Source: Pseudomonas hydrolytica
GTDB taxonomy: Bacteria > Pseudomonadota > Gammaproteobacteria > Pseudomonadales > Pseudomonadaceae
Length of the DNA: 64,000 nucleotides
Direction: 5' to 3'
Assembly (NCBI RefSeq): GCF_021495345.1
Contig: NZ_CP099397.1
Coordinates: forward strand, 682,001-746,000
Shown here: positions 46,776 to 57,394 of the stretch, in pieces
Position numbering within the stretch: the first letter of the stretch is position 1
How the letters are laid out: each line of letters begins with the position of its first letter
Program-made: the position numbers and the translations under genes
Notes under the pieces: generated by a model
Told to the model about the DNA's origin: nothing
The model's database searches: none
What the model saw: only the letters and a program-made list of their open reading frames with translations

Positions 46776-47644
46776 TGAGCAACAAGTCCCTGATCGGCCT
46801 GATCGTGGCCGTGGTTCTGGCCCTGGTGGCGTGGAACAGTTTCTACATCGTGGCGCAGACCGAGCGCGCGGTCATGCTGCAGTTCGGTCGTGTGGTCAAT
46901 CCCGATGTGCCGCCTGGTCTGCATGTGAAGATTCCTTACGTCAACCAGGTGCGCATCTTCGATGGTCGCCTGCTGACGCTGGATTCGACCTCCTCGCGCT
47001 TCCTGACCCTGGAGAAGAAGGCGCTGATGGTCGACGCCTACGCCAAGTGGCGGGTGAAGGATGCCGAGCGTTTCTATCAGTCCACCTCCGGCATGAAGCA
47101 GGTCGCCGACGAGCGCCTGGCGCGTCGTCTGGAAGCCTCGCTGCGTGACCAGTTCGGTAAGCGCACCCTGCACGAGTCGGTGTCCGGCGAGCGTGATGCG
47201 CTGATGGCCGACGTGACCGCGACCCTCAATCGCGCCGCCGAGCGTGAACTGGGTATCGAGGTGGTCGACGTGCGGGTCAAGGCCATCGACCTGCCGCGTG
47301 AAGTGAACCGCAGCGTGTTCGAGCGCATGAGCACCGAGCGTGAGCGTGAGGCGCGCGAGCACCGCGCCAAGGGGCGTGAGCTGGCCGAAGGTATCCGCGC
47401 CGATGCCGACCGTCAGCGCCGCGTACTGCTGGCCGAAGCCTACCGTGAAGCCGAAGAGCTGCGCGGTGACGGTGATGCCCAGGCTGCCGCCATTTACGCC
47501 CGTGCCTTCGGCCAGGATCAGGAGTTCTACTCCTTCTACCGCAGCCTGCAGGCCTACCGCGAAAGCTTCGCGGACAAGCGCGACGTGCTGGTGCTGGACC
47601 CGGGCAGCGATTTCTTCCGCTACCTGGAGAAATCCAAGCCTTAA
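46775..47644 (+). CDS. hflC: FtsH protease regulator HflC
   Basis: 289 residues; partner of HflK. An N-terminal membrane helix (SLIGLIVAVVLALVAWNSFYIV) is followed by the SPFH domain (AQTERAVMLQFGRVVNPDVPPGLHVKIPYVNQVRIFDGR) and a coiled coil rich in Arg/Glu (MSTEREREAREHRAKGRELAEGIRADADRQRR). The C-terminal SDFFRYLEKSKP is typical. The ATG overlaps the hflK stop. A repeat and then a terminator follow, so the hfq-hflXKC unit seems to end here. Confidence 0.96.
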   Translation: MSNKSLIGLIVAVVLALVAWNSFYIVAQTERAVMLQFGRVVNPDVPPGLHVKIPYVNQVRIFDGRLLTLDSTSSRFLTLEKKALMVDAYAKWRVKDAERFYQSTSGMKQVADERLARRLEASLRDQFGKRTLHESVSGERDALMADVTATLNRAAERELGIEVVDVRVKAIDLPREVNRSVFERMSTEREREAREHRAKGRELAEGIRADADRQRRVLLAEAYREAEELRGDGDAQAAAIYARAFGQDQEFYSFYRSLQAYRESFADKRDVLVLDPGSDFFRYLEKSKP

Positions 47645-47648
47645 AACC

Positions 47649-47719
47649 GCTGCAAGCCGCGAGCTGCAAGCCACAAGTTCAAGCCTGGCGCTCACTTGTC
47701 GCTTGAAGCTTGTGGCTTG
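47649..47719. repeat. GCTGCAAGCC-type repeat with long hairpin downstream of hflC
   Basis: 47649-47670 matches 9568-9589 with two differences. Overlapping it, CAAGCCACAAGTTCAAGC (47667-47684) and GCTTGAAGCTTGTGGCTTG (47701-47719) pair over 18 positions with a single bulged base and a 16-base loop. It sits in the 3' untranslated region of hflC. Confidence 0.7.
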
Positions 47720-47746
47720 AGCCTTTTAGCGTGGTATCATGCGGCA

Positions 47747-47769
47747 GCCGGGAAAATCCCGGCTTTTTT
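47747..47769 (+). terminator. Rho-independent terminator after hflC
   Basis: GCCGGGA, loop AAA, TCCCGGC followed by six T. It stands 15 bases before the DUF2065 gene, which must then rely on read-through or its own promoter. Confidence 0.88.
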
Positions 47770-47784
47770 GCGTCTGTGGGAATC

Positions 47785-47970
47785 ATGTGGCAGGAACTCG
47801 GCATCGCACTGTGTCTGGTACTGGTGCTGGAAGGCATCCTGCCCTTCCTCTATCCGCGCCACTGGCGCGGAGCGGTCTTGCTGGCAGCTCGCCTGCCCGA
47901 CCGCCGACTGCGCCTGATGGGGCTGGCCAGCATGCTGCTGGGTACTGCCCTTCTATATCTGCTTCACTGA
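47785..47970 (+). CDS. yjeT: DUF2065 family small membrane protein (YjeT-like)
   Basis: 61 residues with two predicted membrane helices: [24 protein letters not shown] and [20 protein letters not shown], joined by a basic loop ([17 protein letters not shown]). The E-G-I-L-P-F-L-x-P segment is typical of the DUF2065/YjeT family. Its position between hflC and hisZ/purA is the same as yjeT in E. coli. Function unknown. GTGGGAA precedes the ATG. An upstream in-frame start adds 25 residues that span the terminator, so the short version is chosen. Confidence 0.85.
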   Translation: MWQELGIALCLVLVLEGILPFLYPRHWRGAVLLAARLPDRRLRLMGLASMLLGTALLYLLH

Positions 47971-48007
47971 AGGCTTGTGCCGCCCGGATCAAGAGGGGAA
48001 TGGCGAA

Positions 48008-50547
<2,540 letters not shown>

Positions 50548-50561
50548 TCGCCACCGTGCTG

Positions 50562-50587
50562 AAAAGCCGCCTTCGGGCGGCTTTTTT
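50562..50587 (+). terminator. Rho-independent terminator of purA
   Basis: AAAAGCCGCC, loop TTCG, GGCGGCTTTTTT. Confidence 0.92.
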
Positions 50588-50698
50588 GTGGCCTGCGCTT
50601 GGCGGAGCCAGGAGAGCCGTTTGCATCCATGCTGCGGATTGCTCGTTTGGCTGATCGCTGTTTTTCGCCTCGGCGTTGGGCATGCGCCTTGCTTGTGC

Positions 50699-50725
50699 TC
50701 AATAAATCCCGGAAGTCGCCGTTAT
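50699..50725 (+). promoter_or_regulatory. Candidate sigma-28 promoter of the chemoreceptor gene
   Basis: TCAAT, 14-base spacer, GCCGTTAT, compared with the pseudomonad flagellar consensus TCAAG-N14/15-GCCGATAA. The match is partial (4 of 5 and 6 of 8), but chemoreceptor genes are common sigma-28 targets. Confidence 0.38.
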
Positions 50726-50755
50726 AGCTGTTACGGTCGTTGAGGAGTGTTCCCA

Positions 50756-52690
50756 GTGTTCGCCATCGTTTCCATGCTGCGCAGCCGTCTGCTGCGCCCG
50801 GTGTTCGTTGCCCTTGGTCTGGCCATGTTGGTGCAGGTCGGCCTGGCCGTATGGCTGATGCGCGCCTCGGTCGATGGCATGGTCGAGGATCTGGCGCAGC
50901 GCCTGGGTGGTGAAAGTCGCCGTCTGGGTGAGGAGCTGGGCGCTGCCGAGCGTGAGATGAGTCAGGGATTGTCCGCGCTGGCCAGCAGCACGCGCTCGCG
51001 ACTGGGCGAGGGGCTTTCCAGCCAGCTGAAGAGTGAGCAGGCGCAATTGCGCGTGGTGCTCGAAGGCAATCTCAAGCAATCCGGCCAGGCCCTGGCGCAA
51101 CTGCTCGCCGGTGTTGCGCCCAAGTCCATCTGGGATCTCGATATCCCGGCGCTCACCGCCCTGACTCGTATCGCCCAGCAGGATCCGGCGGTGCTCTTCG
51201 CCATCATCTATGACGCCGAGGGCAAGCGTCTGACGCGCAATTTCAATCGCAGCAGCGCGCAGGTACGTGAGCTGATCGCGGCCGGGGAGGGGGATTCGCC
51301 ACTCGACAAACTGGTCGATGCCGCCTCGCGCAGTCCGCGGGTCTATCTGGTCGAGGCCGACATCAACCCCATGGGGGCGCAAATCGGCAAGGTGCAGATG
51401 GGCCTTTCCCTGGATGTGGTCGAGCGCGAGCTGGCGGCGCTGGACGGGCGCTTCGGGGCCTTGGTCAATGGCGCGGGCGAGTTGGTGGACAGCAGTCTGG
51501 CCGGCGCTTCCGAGGAGGCGACGCGGGCGCTGCGTGAGCGCCTGCAGTCGGCCGAGCGCTACACCCAGGAAATGGCACGCAATGGCGGTGAGTCGGTGCG
51601 CGTGGCGGCCGATTCGCTGCGCTGGAACATCGCCCTGGGGTTGCTGCTGGTCGGTGCGTTGGCGCTGGTAGCGGTGGCCCTGGTGCTGGGTTGGCGCGTG
51701 CTCAGTCGCCTGCGCCTGCTCAGTGCGGCGCTCAACGACCTGGCGGCGGGTGAGGGTGATCTGACCCGGCGCGTGAGTATCGACAGCCAGGACGAAGTGG
51801 GCGAGATGGCCGATGCGGTCAATCGCTTCATCGCCAAGCTGCAGCCGATCGTGCGTGAGTCCGGTGAGGTGGCGCTGCGCACCAGTGAGCAGATTCGCAG
51901 CCTGACCCAGCGCGGTGTGGCGGCCGAGGCGGCTGCTGGGCGCCAGCGTGACGAGGTGGCCGGCAGTCTGCAGGCGCTGGAGCAGATGGCCGACGAGGCG
52001 CAGGCGGAAAGCCAGGCCATGCAGGAGGCGCTGCAGCGTGTCGATACCATTCGCCAGGCGGCGCACGAGAATGCGGTCATCGCCCAGCGCCTGTCGGCTC
52101 TGATCGAGGGGCTGGTGGCGCGAGTGGCGGACGGCTCGGCGGTGATCGAGCGGCTGGCCAAGCAGAGCGAGCAGATCGAAGTGGTGCTGACGGTGATCCA
52201 GTCGATTGCCGAGCAGACCAACCTGCTCGCGCTCAATGCCGCCATCGAGGCGGCGCGCGCCGGCGAGAGCGGTCGTGGTTTCGCCGTGGTGGCTGATGAG
52301 GTTCGAGCCTTGGCGAGCAAGACCCAGCAATCGACCGGGGATATCCAGACCCATATTGCGGCATTGCAGCGTGGCGCGCAGGAGGCCGTGGCGGCCATCG
52401 CCCAGGCCGGTGCGCAGGGCAGTGAGGGGCTGGAGGTGCTGCGCGACAGTGCGCGCCTGCAGCAGTCGGTGCAGCTATCGGTGGACGAGGTGCATGGCGC
52501 AATCAACGCCGCGACTCAGGCCGCGGCGCATCAGGCCGAGGGCGCGGGAGCGGTGCGCGGGCGTGTGGAGATCATCCATGCCGAAGCGCAGCATGCCGCC
52601 GAAGCGGTGGCGGCGATTGCCGGCAATGCGCGGGCCCTGGACGAGCTGGCGGCGCAACTCAAGGCCAGTCTGGGGCAGTTCCGGGTGTAG
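50756..52690 (+). CDS. Methyl-accepting chemotaxis protein
   Basis: 644-residue chemoreceptor. Membrane helix 1 (about 13-35, [21 protein letters not shown]), a periplasmic ligand domain of some 255 residues ([38 protein letters not shown] suggests a Cache-like fold), membrane helix 2 (about 296-318, [24 protein letters not shown]), HAMP ([26 protein letters not shown]) and the cytoplasmic signalling coiled coil. The CheA/CheW contact tip near residues 482-520 is intact ([37 protein letters not shown]). There is no C-terminal CheR-binding pentapeptide. GTG at 50756 with GAGGAG 8 bases upstream is the likely start. Ligand unknown. In P. aeruginosa, as I recall, no receptor lies between purA and the tRNA-Leu genes, so this may be an insertion. 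Its TAG stop belongs to a palindromic repeat. Confidence 0.92.
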   Translation: MFAIVSMLRSRLLRPVFVALGLAMLVQVGLAVWLMRASVDGMVEDLAQRLGGESRRLGEELGAAEREMSQGLSALASSTRSRLGEGLSSQLKSEQAQLRVVLEGNLKQSGQALAQLLAGVAPKSIWDLDIPALTALTRIAQQDPAVLFAIIYDAEGKRLTRNFNRSSAQVRELIAAGEGDSPLDKLVDAASRSPRVYLVEADINPMGAQIGKVQMGLSLDVVERELAALDGRFGALVNGAGELVDSSLAGASEEATRALRERLQSAERYTQEMARNGGESVRVAADSLRWNIALGLLLVGALALVAVALVLGWRVLSRLRLLSAALNDLAAGEGDLTRRVSIDSQDEVGEMADAVNRFIAKLQPIVRESGEVALRTSEQIRSLTQRGVAAEAAAGRQRDEVAGSLQALEQMADEAQAESQAMQEALQRVDTIRQAAHENAVIAQRLSALIEGLVARVADGSAVIERLAKQSEQIEVVLTVIQSIAEQTNLLALNAAIEAARAGESGRGFAVVADEVRALASKTQQSTGDIQTHIAALQRGAQEAVAAIAQAGAQGSEGLEVLRDSARLQQSVQLSVDEVHGAINAATQAAAHQAEGAGAVRGRVEIIHAEAQHAAEAVAAIAGNARALDELAAQLKASLGQFRV

Positions 52691-52748
52691 GGTGCGCCGT
52701 GCGCACCTCGCTGGCCTGCTGCTGAGCTCATGGTGCGCACGGCGCACC
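52687..52748. repeat. TAGGGTGCGC palindromic repeat pair at the chemoreceptor stop codon
   Basis: Arm 52687-52707 contains TAGGGTGCGCCGTGCGCACC, whose first three bases are the chemoreceptor stop. The inverted arm 52732-52748 (GGTGCGCACGGCGCACC) lies 24 bases further on. Same order and spacing as at queG. Confidence 0.87.
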
Positions 52749-52765
52749 GGCGTTTTGCAGGCAAT

Positions 52766-52795
52766 AAAAAACCGAGTCATCTGACTCGGTTTTTT
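52766..52795. terminator. Terminator of the tRNA-Leu operon (bidirectional)
   Basis: A-run, ACCGAGTC, loop ATCT, GACTCGGT, T-run. On the minus strand it ends the tRNA transcript 6 bases after the second tRNA; on the plus strand it can stop chemoreceptor transcription. Confidence 0.92.
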
Positions 52796-52801
52796 GAAAT
52801 T

Positions 52802-52888
52802 TGGTGCCCAGGAGAAGACTCGAACTTCCACGGTGTTGCCACCACTGATACCTGAAACCAGCGCGTCTACCAATTCCGCCACCTGGGC
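52802..52888 (-). tRNA. tRNA-Leu (anticodon CAG), copy 2 of tandem pair
   Basis: 87 bases on the minus strand including the encoded CCA. Acceptor GCCCAGG pairs with CCTGGGC; the D-arm reads GGCGGAATTGGTAGACGC; the anticodon loop TTCAGGT gives CAG, which decodes CUG; a long class II variable arm (TGGTGGCAACACCG) and T-arm GTTCGAGTC follow. Identical to the copy at 52971-53057. CUG is the dominant Leu codon in this GC-rich genome, so a second gene copy is reasonable. Confidence 0.97.
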
Positions 52889-52970
52889 ACACTGCAATGT
52901 TCGTCGTTGCCGACACGGAGCGTTGCATCCGTTATTTGCAAAGCGGGTTATCAAGCCACTTCACGAAATT

Positions 52971-53057
52971 TGGTGCCCAGGAGAAGACTCGAACTTCCAC
53001 GGTGTTGCCACCACTGATACCTGAAACCAGCGCGTCTACCAATTCCGCCACCTGGGC
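52971..53057 (-). tRNA. tRNA-Leu (anticodon CAG), copy 1 of tandem pair
   Basis: Same 87-base sequence as the downstream copy, with encoded CCA and class II variable arm. It is promoter-proximal. An 82-base spacer separates the two mature sequences and must be removed by processing. Confidence 0.97.
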
Positions 53058-53120
53058 ACTGAAAACGATGAATCATCATCGGCTTCGTGTTACAACGTCT
53101 GCTCGACGCTGTGGGCGCGA

Positions 53121-53149
53121 ACTATACGGGCGGGCATTTACCTTGTAAA
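53121..53149 (-). promoter_or_regulatory. Strong sigma-70 promoter of the tRNA-Leu pair
   Basis: Minus strand TTTACA (53149-53144), 17-base spacer, TATAGT (53126-53121), followed by a GC-rich discriminator (TCGCGCCC). This layout is typical of stringently controlled stable-RNA promoters. The leader to the first tRNA is about 55 bases. The rest of 53150-53265 holds the rnr upstream region, with a GTATG-G-CATAC palindrome at 53220-53230 and no convincing promoter. Confidence 0.83.
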
Positions 53150-53265
53150 CCCCTGACCCCAAAAAAATTATTGTCACGGGAAAAGCTGCCGCGAATGCCT
53201 TTTTCGCGCTTCAATAGACGTATGGCATACAACCTTTATACATAAGCATAGGTAATCCCTTTTAC

Positions 53266-55752
53266 ATGGCCGATTGGCAATCCCTCGATCCCGAGGCCGC
53301 CCGCGAGGCGGAAAAATACGACAACCCCATCCCTAGCCGCGAACTGATTCTGGCCCACCTGGCCGAACGGGGTTCGCCCGCCAGCCGCGAGCAGCTGGTC
53401 GAGGAATTCGGCCTCGACACCGAGGACCAGCTCGAGGCGCTGCGCCGCCGTCTGCGCGCCATGGAGCGCGATGGCCAACTGATCTATACCCGCCGCGGCA
53501 CCTACGCGCCGGTGGACAAGCTCGACCTGATCTGCGGTCGCATCAGCGGTCACCGCGACGGCTTCGGCTTCCTCGTGCCGGATGACGGCAGCGACGATCT
53601 GTTCCTCAGCCCGGCGCAGATGCGCCTGGTATTCGATGGCGACCGCGCCCTGGTGCGTGTGGCCGGTCTCGACCGTCGCGGCCGCCGTGAAGGCGGCATC
53701 GTCGAAGTGATCAGCCGTGCCCACGAGAGCATCGTCGGCCGCTACTACGAGGAAAGCGGTATCGGCTTCGTGGTGGCCGACAACCCGAAGATCCAGCAGG
53801 AAGTGCTGGTCACGCCGGGACGCACCGCCGGCGCGCGCATCGGCCAGTTCGTCGAGATCAAGATCACCCACTGGCCGACCCAGCGCTTCCAGCCGCAGGG
53901 CGACATCGTCGAGGTGATCGGCAACTACATGGCGCCGGGCATGGAGATCGACGTGGCGCTGCGCAGCTACGACATTCCGCATGTCTGGCCCGAGGCGGTG
54001 ATCAAGGAGGCGCGCAAGCTCAAGCCCGAGGTGGAGGAGAAGGACAAGGAGAAGCGCATCGACCTGCGGCACCTGCCTTTCGTCACCATCGATGGCGAGG
54101 ACGCTCGCGACTTCGACGACGCCGTGTACTGCGAGAAGAACAGCAGTCGCTGGAAGCTGTTCTCCGGTGGCTGGAAACTCTACGTGGCCATCGCCGACGT
54201 GTCGCACTACGTCAAGGCCGGCTCCGCCCTGGATGCCGAAGCCACCGAACGCGGCAACTCGGTGTACTTCCCCGAGCGCGTCGTGCCGATGCTGCCGGAG
54301 GAGTTGTCCAACGGTCTGTGCTCGCTCAACCCGCACGTCGATCGGCTGGCCATGGTCTGTGAAATGACCATGTCCAAGAGCGGCCAGATGGTCGACTACA
54401 AGTTCTACGAGGCGGTGATCCATTCCCACGCGCGCCTGACCTACAACAAGGTCAGCCTGATGCTGGAAGATCCCAAGAGCAGCGAGGGCAAGTCCCTGCG
54501 CAGCGAGTACAAGGAGGTTCTGCCGCACCTCAACCAGCTCTATGCGCTTTACCAGGTGCTGGTGGCCGCTCGTCACGAGCGTGGCGCCATCGACTTCGAG
54601 ACGCAGGAGACGCGCATCATCTTCGGCACCGATCGCAAGATCGACGAGATCCGCCCGACCCAGCGCAACGATGCGCACAAGCTGATCGAGGAATGCATGC
54701 TGGCGGCCAACGTCGCCACCGCGCGCTTCATGCAGGATCACGACATTCCGTCGCTGTATCGCGTGCATGATGGTCCGCCGCCGGAGCGTCTGGAGAAGCT
54801 CAAGGCCTTCCTCGGTGAGCTGGGGCTGTCGCTGCAGCGTGGCAAGTCCAAGGACGGTCCGACGCCCAAGGATTACCAGCGCCTGCTGGAAAGCATCCGC
54901 GAACGCCCGGATTTCCACCTGATCCAGACCGTGATGCTGCGCTCGCTGAGCCAGGCGGTATACAGCGCGCAGAACGAGGGCCACTTCGGTCTCAACTACG
55001 AGGCCTATACCCACTTCACCTCGCCGATCCGTCGCTACCCCGACCTGCTGGTGCACCGCGCCATTCGCAGCGTGATCCGCTCCAAGCGTGAAACCAAGCA
55101 CGTGGAGCGCGCTGGCGCGGCGAGCATGCCCAAGGCGCGCATCTATCCGTACGACGAGGCGACCCTGGAAAAACTCGGCGAGCAATGCTCGATGACCGAG
55201 CGCCGCGCCGACGAAGCGACGCGCGACGTGGTCAACTGGCTCAAGTGCGAGTTCATGCAGGATCGCGTCGGCGAGACCTTCGCCGGTGTGATCACCGCAG
55301 TGACCGGCTTCGGCATCTTCGTCGAGCTGCGCGACATCTACGTCGAGGGCCTGGTGCATGTCACCGCGCTGCCGGCCGATTACTACCACTTCGATCCGGT
55401 CCATCATCGCCTGTCCGGCGAGCGCAGCGGCCGCAGCTTCCGCCTTGGCGACAGCGTCGAGGTCAAGGTGATGCGCGTCGATCTGGACGAGCGCAAGATC
55501 GACTTCGAACTGAGCCAGGGCAAGACCGACAAGGGCGATGATGCGCGCCGTGGCGGCAAGCCGAGCGGCATGGGCAATACCGACGTGCAGAAAAGCCGTG
55601 AGGTGAAGAAGGCCCTGCTCGACAGCGCCAAGAAGAGCGGCGGCAAGGCGCCGGCGAAGAAAACGTCCAGCCATCGCAAGGGCGCGCCTGCGCCCAAGGC
55701 CAAGGCCGAGACAAGCGGTAGCAAGCCGAGCAAGCGTAAGGCGAAACGATGA
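53266..55752 (+). CDS. rnr: Ribonuclease R
   Basis: 828 residues; processive 3'-5' exoribonuclease that unwinds structured RNA and takes part in rRNA and tmRNA quality control. Order: N-terminal helix-turn-helix and cold-shock domains (SRELILAHLAERGSPASREQLVEEF, GRISGHRDGFGFLVPDDGSDDLFL), RNB catalytic domain with ITIDGEDARDFDDAVYCE-type metal ligands (here VTIDGEDARDFDDAV near residue 280), YTHFTSPIRRYPDLLVHRAI, and a C-terminal S1 domain (GETFAGVITAVTGFGIFVELRDIYVEGLVHVTAL). A lysine-rich tail of about 75 residues follows, as is usual. rlmB overlaps the stop by ATGA. Confidence 0.97.
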   Translation: MADWQSLDPEAAREAEKYDNPIPSRELILAHLAERGSPASREQLVEEFGLDTEDQLEALRRRLRAMERDGQLIYTRRGTYAPVDKLDLICGRISGHRDGFGFLVPDDGSDDLFLSPAQMRLVFDGDRALVRVAGLDRRGRREGGIVEVISRAHESIVGRYYEESGIGFVVADNPKIQQEVLVTPGRTAGARIGQFVEIKITHWPTQRFQPQGDIVEVIGNYMAPGMEIDVALRSYDIPHVWPEAVIKEARKLKPEVEEKDKEKRIDLRHLPFVTIDGEDARDFDDAVYCEKNSSRWKLFSGGWKLYVAIADVSHYVKAGSALDAEATERGNSVYFPERVVPMLPEELSNGLCSLNPHVDRLAMVCEMTMSKSGQMVDYKFYEAVIHSHARLTYNKVSLMLEDPKSSEGKSLRSEYKEVLPHLNQLYALYQVLVAARHERGAIDFETQETRIIFGTDRKIDEIRPTQRNDAHKLIEECMLAANVATARFMQDHDIPSLYRVHDGPPPERLEKLKAFLGELGLSLQRGKSKDGPTPKDYQRLLESIRERPDFHLIQTVMLRSLSQAVYSAQNEGHFGLNYEAYTHFTSPIRRYPDLLVHRAIRSVIRSKRETKHVERAGAASMPKARIYPYDEATLEKLGEQCSMTERRADEATRDVVNWLKCEFMQDRVGETFAGVITAVTGFGIFVELRDIYVEGLVHVTALPADYYHFDPVHHRLSGERSGRSFRLGDSVEVKVMRVDLDERKIDFELSQGKTDKGDDARRGGKPSGMGNTDVQKSREVKKALLDSAKKSGGKAPAKKTSSHRKGAPAPKAKAETSGSKPSKRKAKR

Positions 55753-56501
55753 GTCAGTTGGAAAAGGTCTACGGTGTGCATGCCGTGGAGGCGTTGCTGC
55801 GCCACCATCCCAAGCGGGTCAAGCAGCTGTGGCTGGCCGAGAGCCGTCAGGCGCCGCGTATCCAGCCGATGCTGGAGCTGGCGGCGCAGCACCGCGTGCC
55901 GGTCGGGCACAAGGAACGCCAGGAGCTGGACGAATGGGCCGAGGGCGTGCACCAGGGCGTGGTCGCCGAGGTCAGCCCGAGCCAGGTCTGGGGTGAGAAC
56001 ATGCTCGACGAGCTGCTCGAGCGCAGCGAGGGCGTACCCCTGCTGCTGGTGCTGGACGGCGTGACCGATCCGCACAACCTCGGCGCCTGTCTGCGCACTG
56101 CCGATGCCGCGGGGGCGCAGGCGGTCATCGTGCCCAAGGACAAATCCGCCACCCTCAACGCCACCGTACGCAAGGTGGCGTGCGGCGCGGCGGAGGTGAT
56201 TCCGCTGGTGGCGGTGACCAACCTGGCACGCACCCTGGAAAAGCTGCAGAAGAAGGGCCTGTGGGTGGTCGGCACCGCTGGTGAGGCCGAGCAGGAGCTG
56301 TACCAGCTCGACATGACCGGCCCGACGGTGCTGGTCATGGGCGCGGAGGGCAAGGGCATGCGTCGCCTGACCCGCGAGCATTGCGATTACCTGGTCAAGC
56401 TGCCCATGGGCGGCAGCGTCAGCAGCCTCAACGTCTCGGTCGCCACCGGCGTCTGCCTGTTCGAGGCGGTGCGTCAGCGTCAGGCCAGGGGCAAGGGCTG
56501 A
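55749..56501 (+). CDS. rlmB: 23S rRNA (guanosine(2251)-2'-O)-methyltransferase
   Basis: 250 residues; SpoU-family enzyme that methylates the ribose of G2251 in the peptidyl-transferase P loop. An N-terminal substrate-binding domain (KVYGVHAVEALLRHHPKRVKQLWLAESR) precedes the knotted SPOUT domain: LVLDGVTDPHNLGACLRTADAAGAQAVI, VLVMGAEGKGMRRLTREHCDYLVKLPM and GSVSSLNVSVATGVCLFEAVRQR, which are SpoU motifs 1-3. ATGA overlap couples it to rnr, the same gene order as E. coli. Confidence 0.96.
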   Translation: MSQLEKVYGVHAVEALLRHHPKRVKQLWLAESRQAPRIQPMLELAAQHRVPVGHKERQELDEWAEGVHQGVVAEVSPSQVWGENMLDELLERSEGVPLLLVLDGVTDPHNLGACLRTADAAGAQAVIVPKDKSATLNATVRKVACGAAEVIPLVAVTNLARTLEKLQKKGLWVVGTAGEAEQELYQLDMTGPTVLVMGAEGKGMRRLTREHCDYLVKLPMGGSVSSLNVSVATGVCLFEAVRQRQARGKG

Positions 56502-56526
56502 CTGCTCAAATAATCGCCAATTCGCC

Positions 56527-56555
56527 TTGCGTGCGGCAGGGGGCTTCTCTAGAAT
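56527..56555 (+). promoter_or_regulatory. Promoter of the rpsF operon
   Basis: TTGCGT (56527-56532), 17-base spacer, TAGAAT (56550-56555), followed by a GC-rich discriminator (GGCGCCCC). Confidence 0.78.
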
Positions 56556-56676
56556 GGCGCCCCTTGCCGTAACGGCAGGCCTTTTTGCGCCTACCGCCCG
56601 GCAAGCTCATCACGAGAAAAACCCACTCCTTGCCTGACCACCTTAGTTGGCAGGCTACAACCCGTAAGGAGCATTT
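56556..56676 (+). promoter_or_regulatory. Structured leader of the rpsF-rpsR-rplI mRNA, possible S6:S18 element
   Basis: About 115 bases of leader contain CTTGCC (56563, 56629), GGCAGG (56574, 56649) and GGCAAG (56600) segments that can pair in alternative ways. Hairpins are 56563-56579, followed by TTTTT, and 56632-56655 (GCCTG/CAGGC extended by CCA/TGG). Several bacteria regulate this operon by S6:S18 binding to a leader hairpin, but I cannot prove that motif here. Confidence 0.4.
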
Positions 56677-57099
56677 ATGCGTCATTACGAAATCATCTTC
56701 CTGGTTCACCCGGACCAGAGCGAGCAAGTCGGCGGCATGGTCGAGCGTTACACCAAGCTGATCGAAGAAGACGGTGGCAAGATTCACCGCCTGGAAGACT
56801 GGGGCCGTCGTCAGCTGGCTTACGCCATCAACAACGTCCACAAAGCCCACTACGTGATGCTCAACGTAGAGTGCACCGGCAAGGCCCTGGCCGAGCTGGA
56901 AGACAACTTCCGCTACAACGACGCCGTGATCCGTAACCTGGTCATCCGTCGCGACGAGGCCGTCACTGGCCAGTCCGAGATGCTGAAGGCCGAAGAAAAC
57001 CGCAGTGAGCGCCGCGAGCGTCGTGAACGTCCTGAAAACGCCGAGTCCAACGACGGCGATGACAGCGACAGCAACGACAGCGACAACGCTGACGAGTAA
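56677..57099 (+). CDS. rpsF: 30S ribosomal protein S6
   Basis: 140 residues. The ferredoxin-like S6 fold is clear: [68 protein letters not shown], then [14 protein letters not shown]. The last 40 residues alternate from basic ([13 protein letters not shown]) to an Asp/Ser/Asn-rich acidic tail, where some bacteria add C-terminal glutamates. S6 binds S18 on the platform of the 30S subunit. TAAGGAG precedes the ATG. rpsR follows 28 bases later; enterobacterial priB is not present between them. Confidence 0.98.
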   Translation: MRHYEIIFLVHPDQSEQVGGMVERYTKLIEEDGGKIHRLEDWGRRQLAYAINNVHKAHYVMLNVECTGKALAELEDNFRYNDAVIRNLVIRRDEAVTGQSEMLKAEENRSERRERRERPENAESNDGDDSDSNDSDNADE

Positions 57100-57127
57100 T
57101 CCACGGATCTATTGAGGAGCCAATCAC

Positions 57128-57358
57128 ATGGCACGTTTCTTCCGTCGTCGTAAATTCTGCCGCTTCACCGCTGAAGACGTGAAAGAGATCGATTTCAAAG
57201 ATCTCAACACCCTGAAAGCCTACATCTCGGAAACCGGCAAGATCGTTCCCAGCCGTATCACCGGTACCAAGGCTCGTTATCAGCGTCAGCTGGCCACCGC
57301 TATCAAGCGCGCCCGCTTCCTGGCCCTGCTGCCCTACACCGACAGCCACGGCCGCTGA
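57128..57358 (+). CDS. rpsR: 30S ribosomal protein S18
   Basis: 76 residues, full length. [74 protein letters not shown] is the whole conserved protein, with the basic N-terminus and the GTKAxxQRQL rRNA-binding segment. One Cys only, so it is not a four-Cys zinc form. GAGGAG precedes the ATG. It lies in the rpsF-rpsR-DUF2232-rplI operon. Confidence 0.98.
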   Translation: MARFFRRRKFCRFTAEDVKEIDFKDLNTLKAYISETGKIVPSRITGTKARYQRQLATAIKRARFLALLPYTDSHGR

Positions 57359-57394
57359 GATCGGATAGTCGACAAGCGTTAAGGAATAGATCGC

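Noticed and set aside
52802..53057. Two identical 87-base blocks as a possible mobile or CRISPR-like repeat
   Set aside because: Both fold as complete class II tRNA-Leu with encoded CCA; the blocks are tRNA genes.
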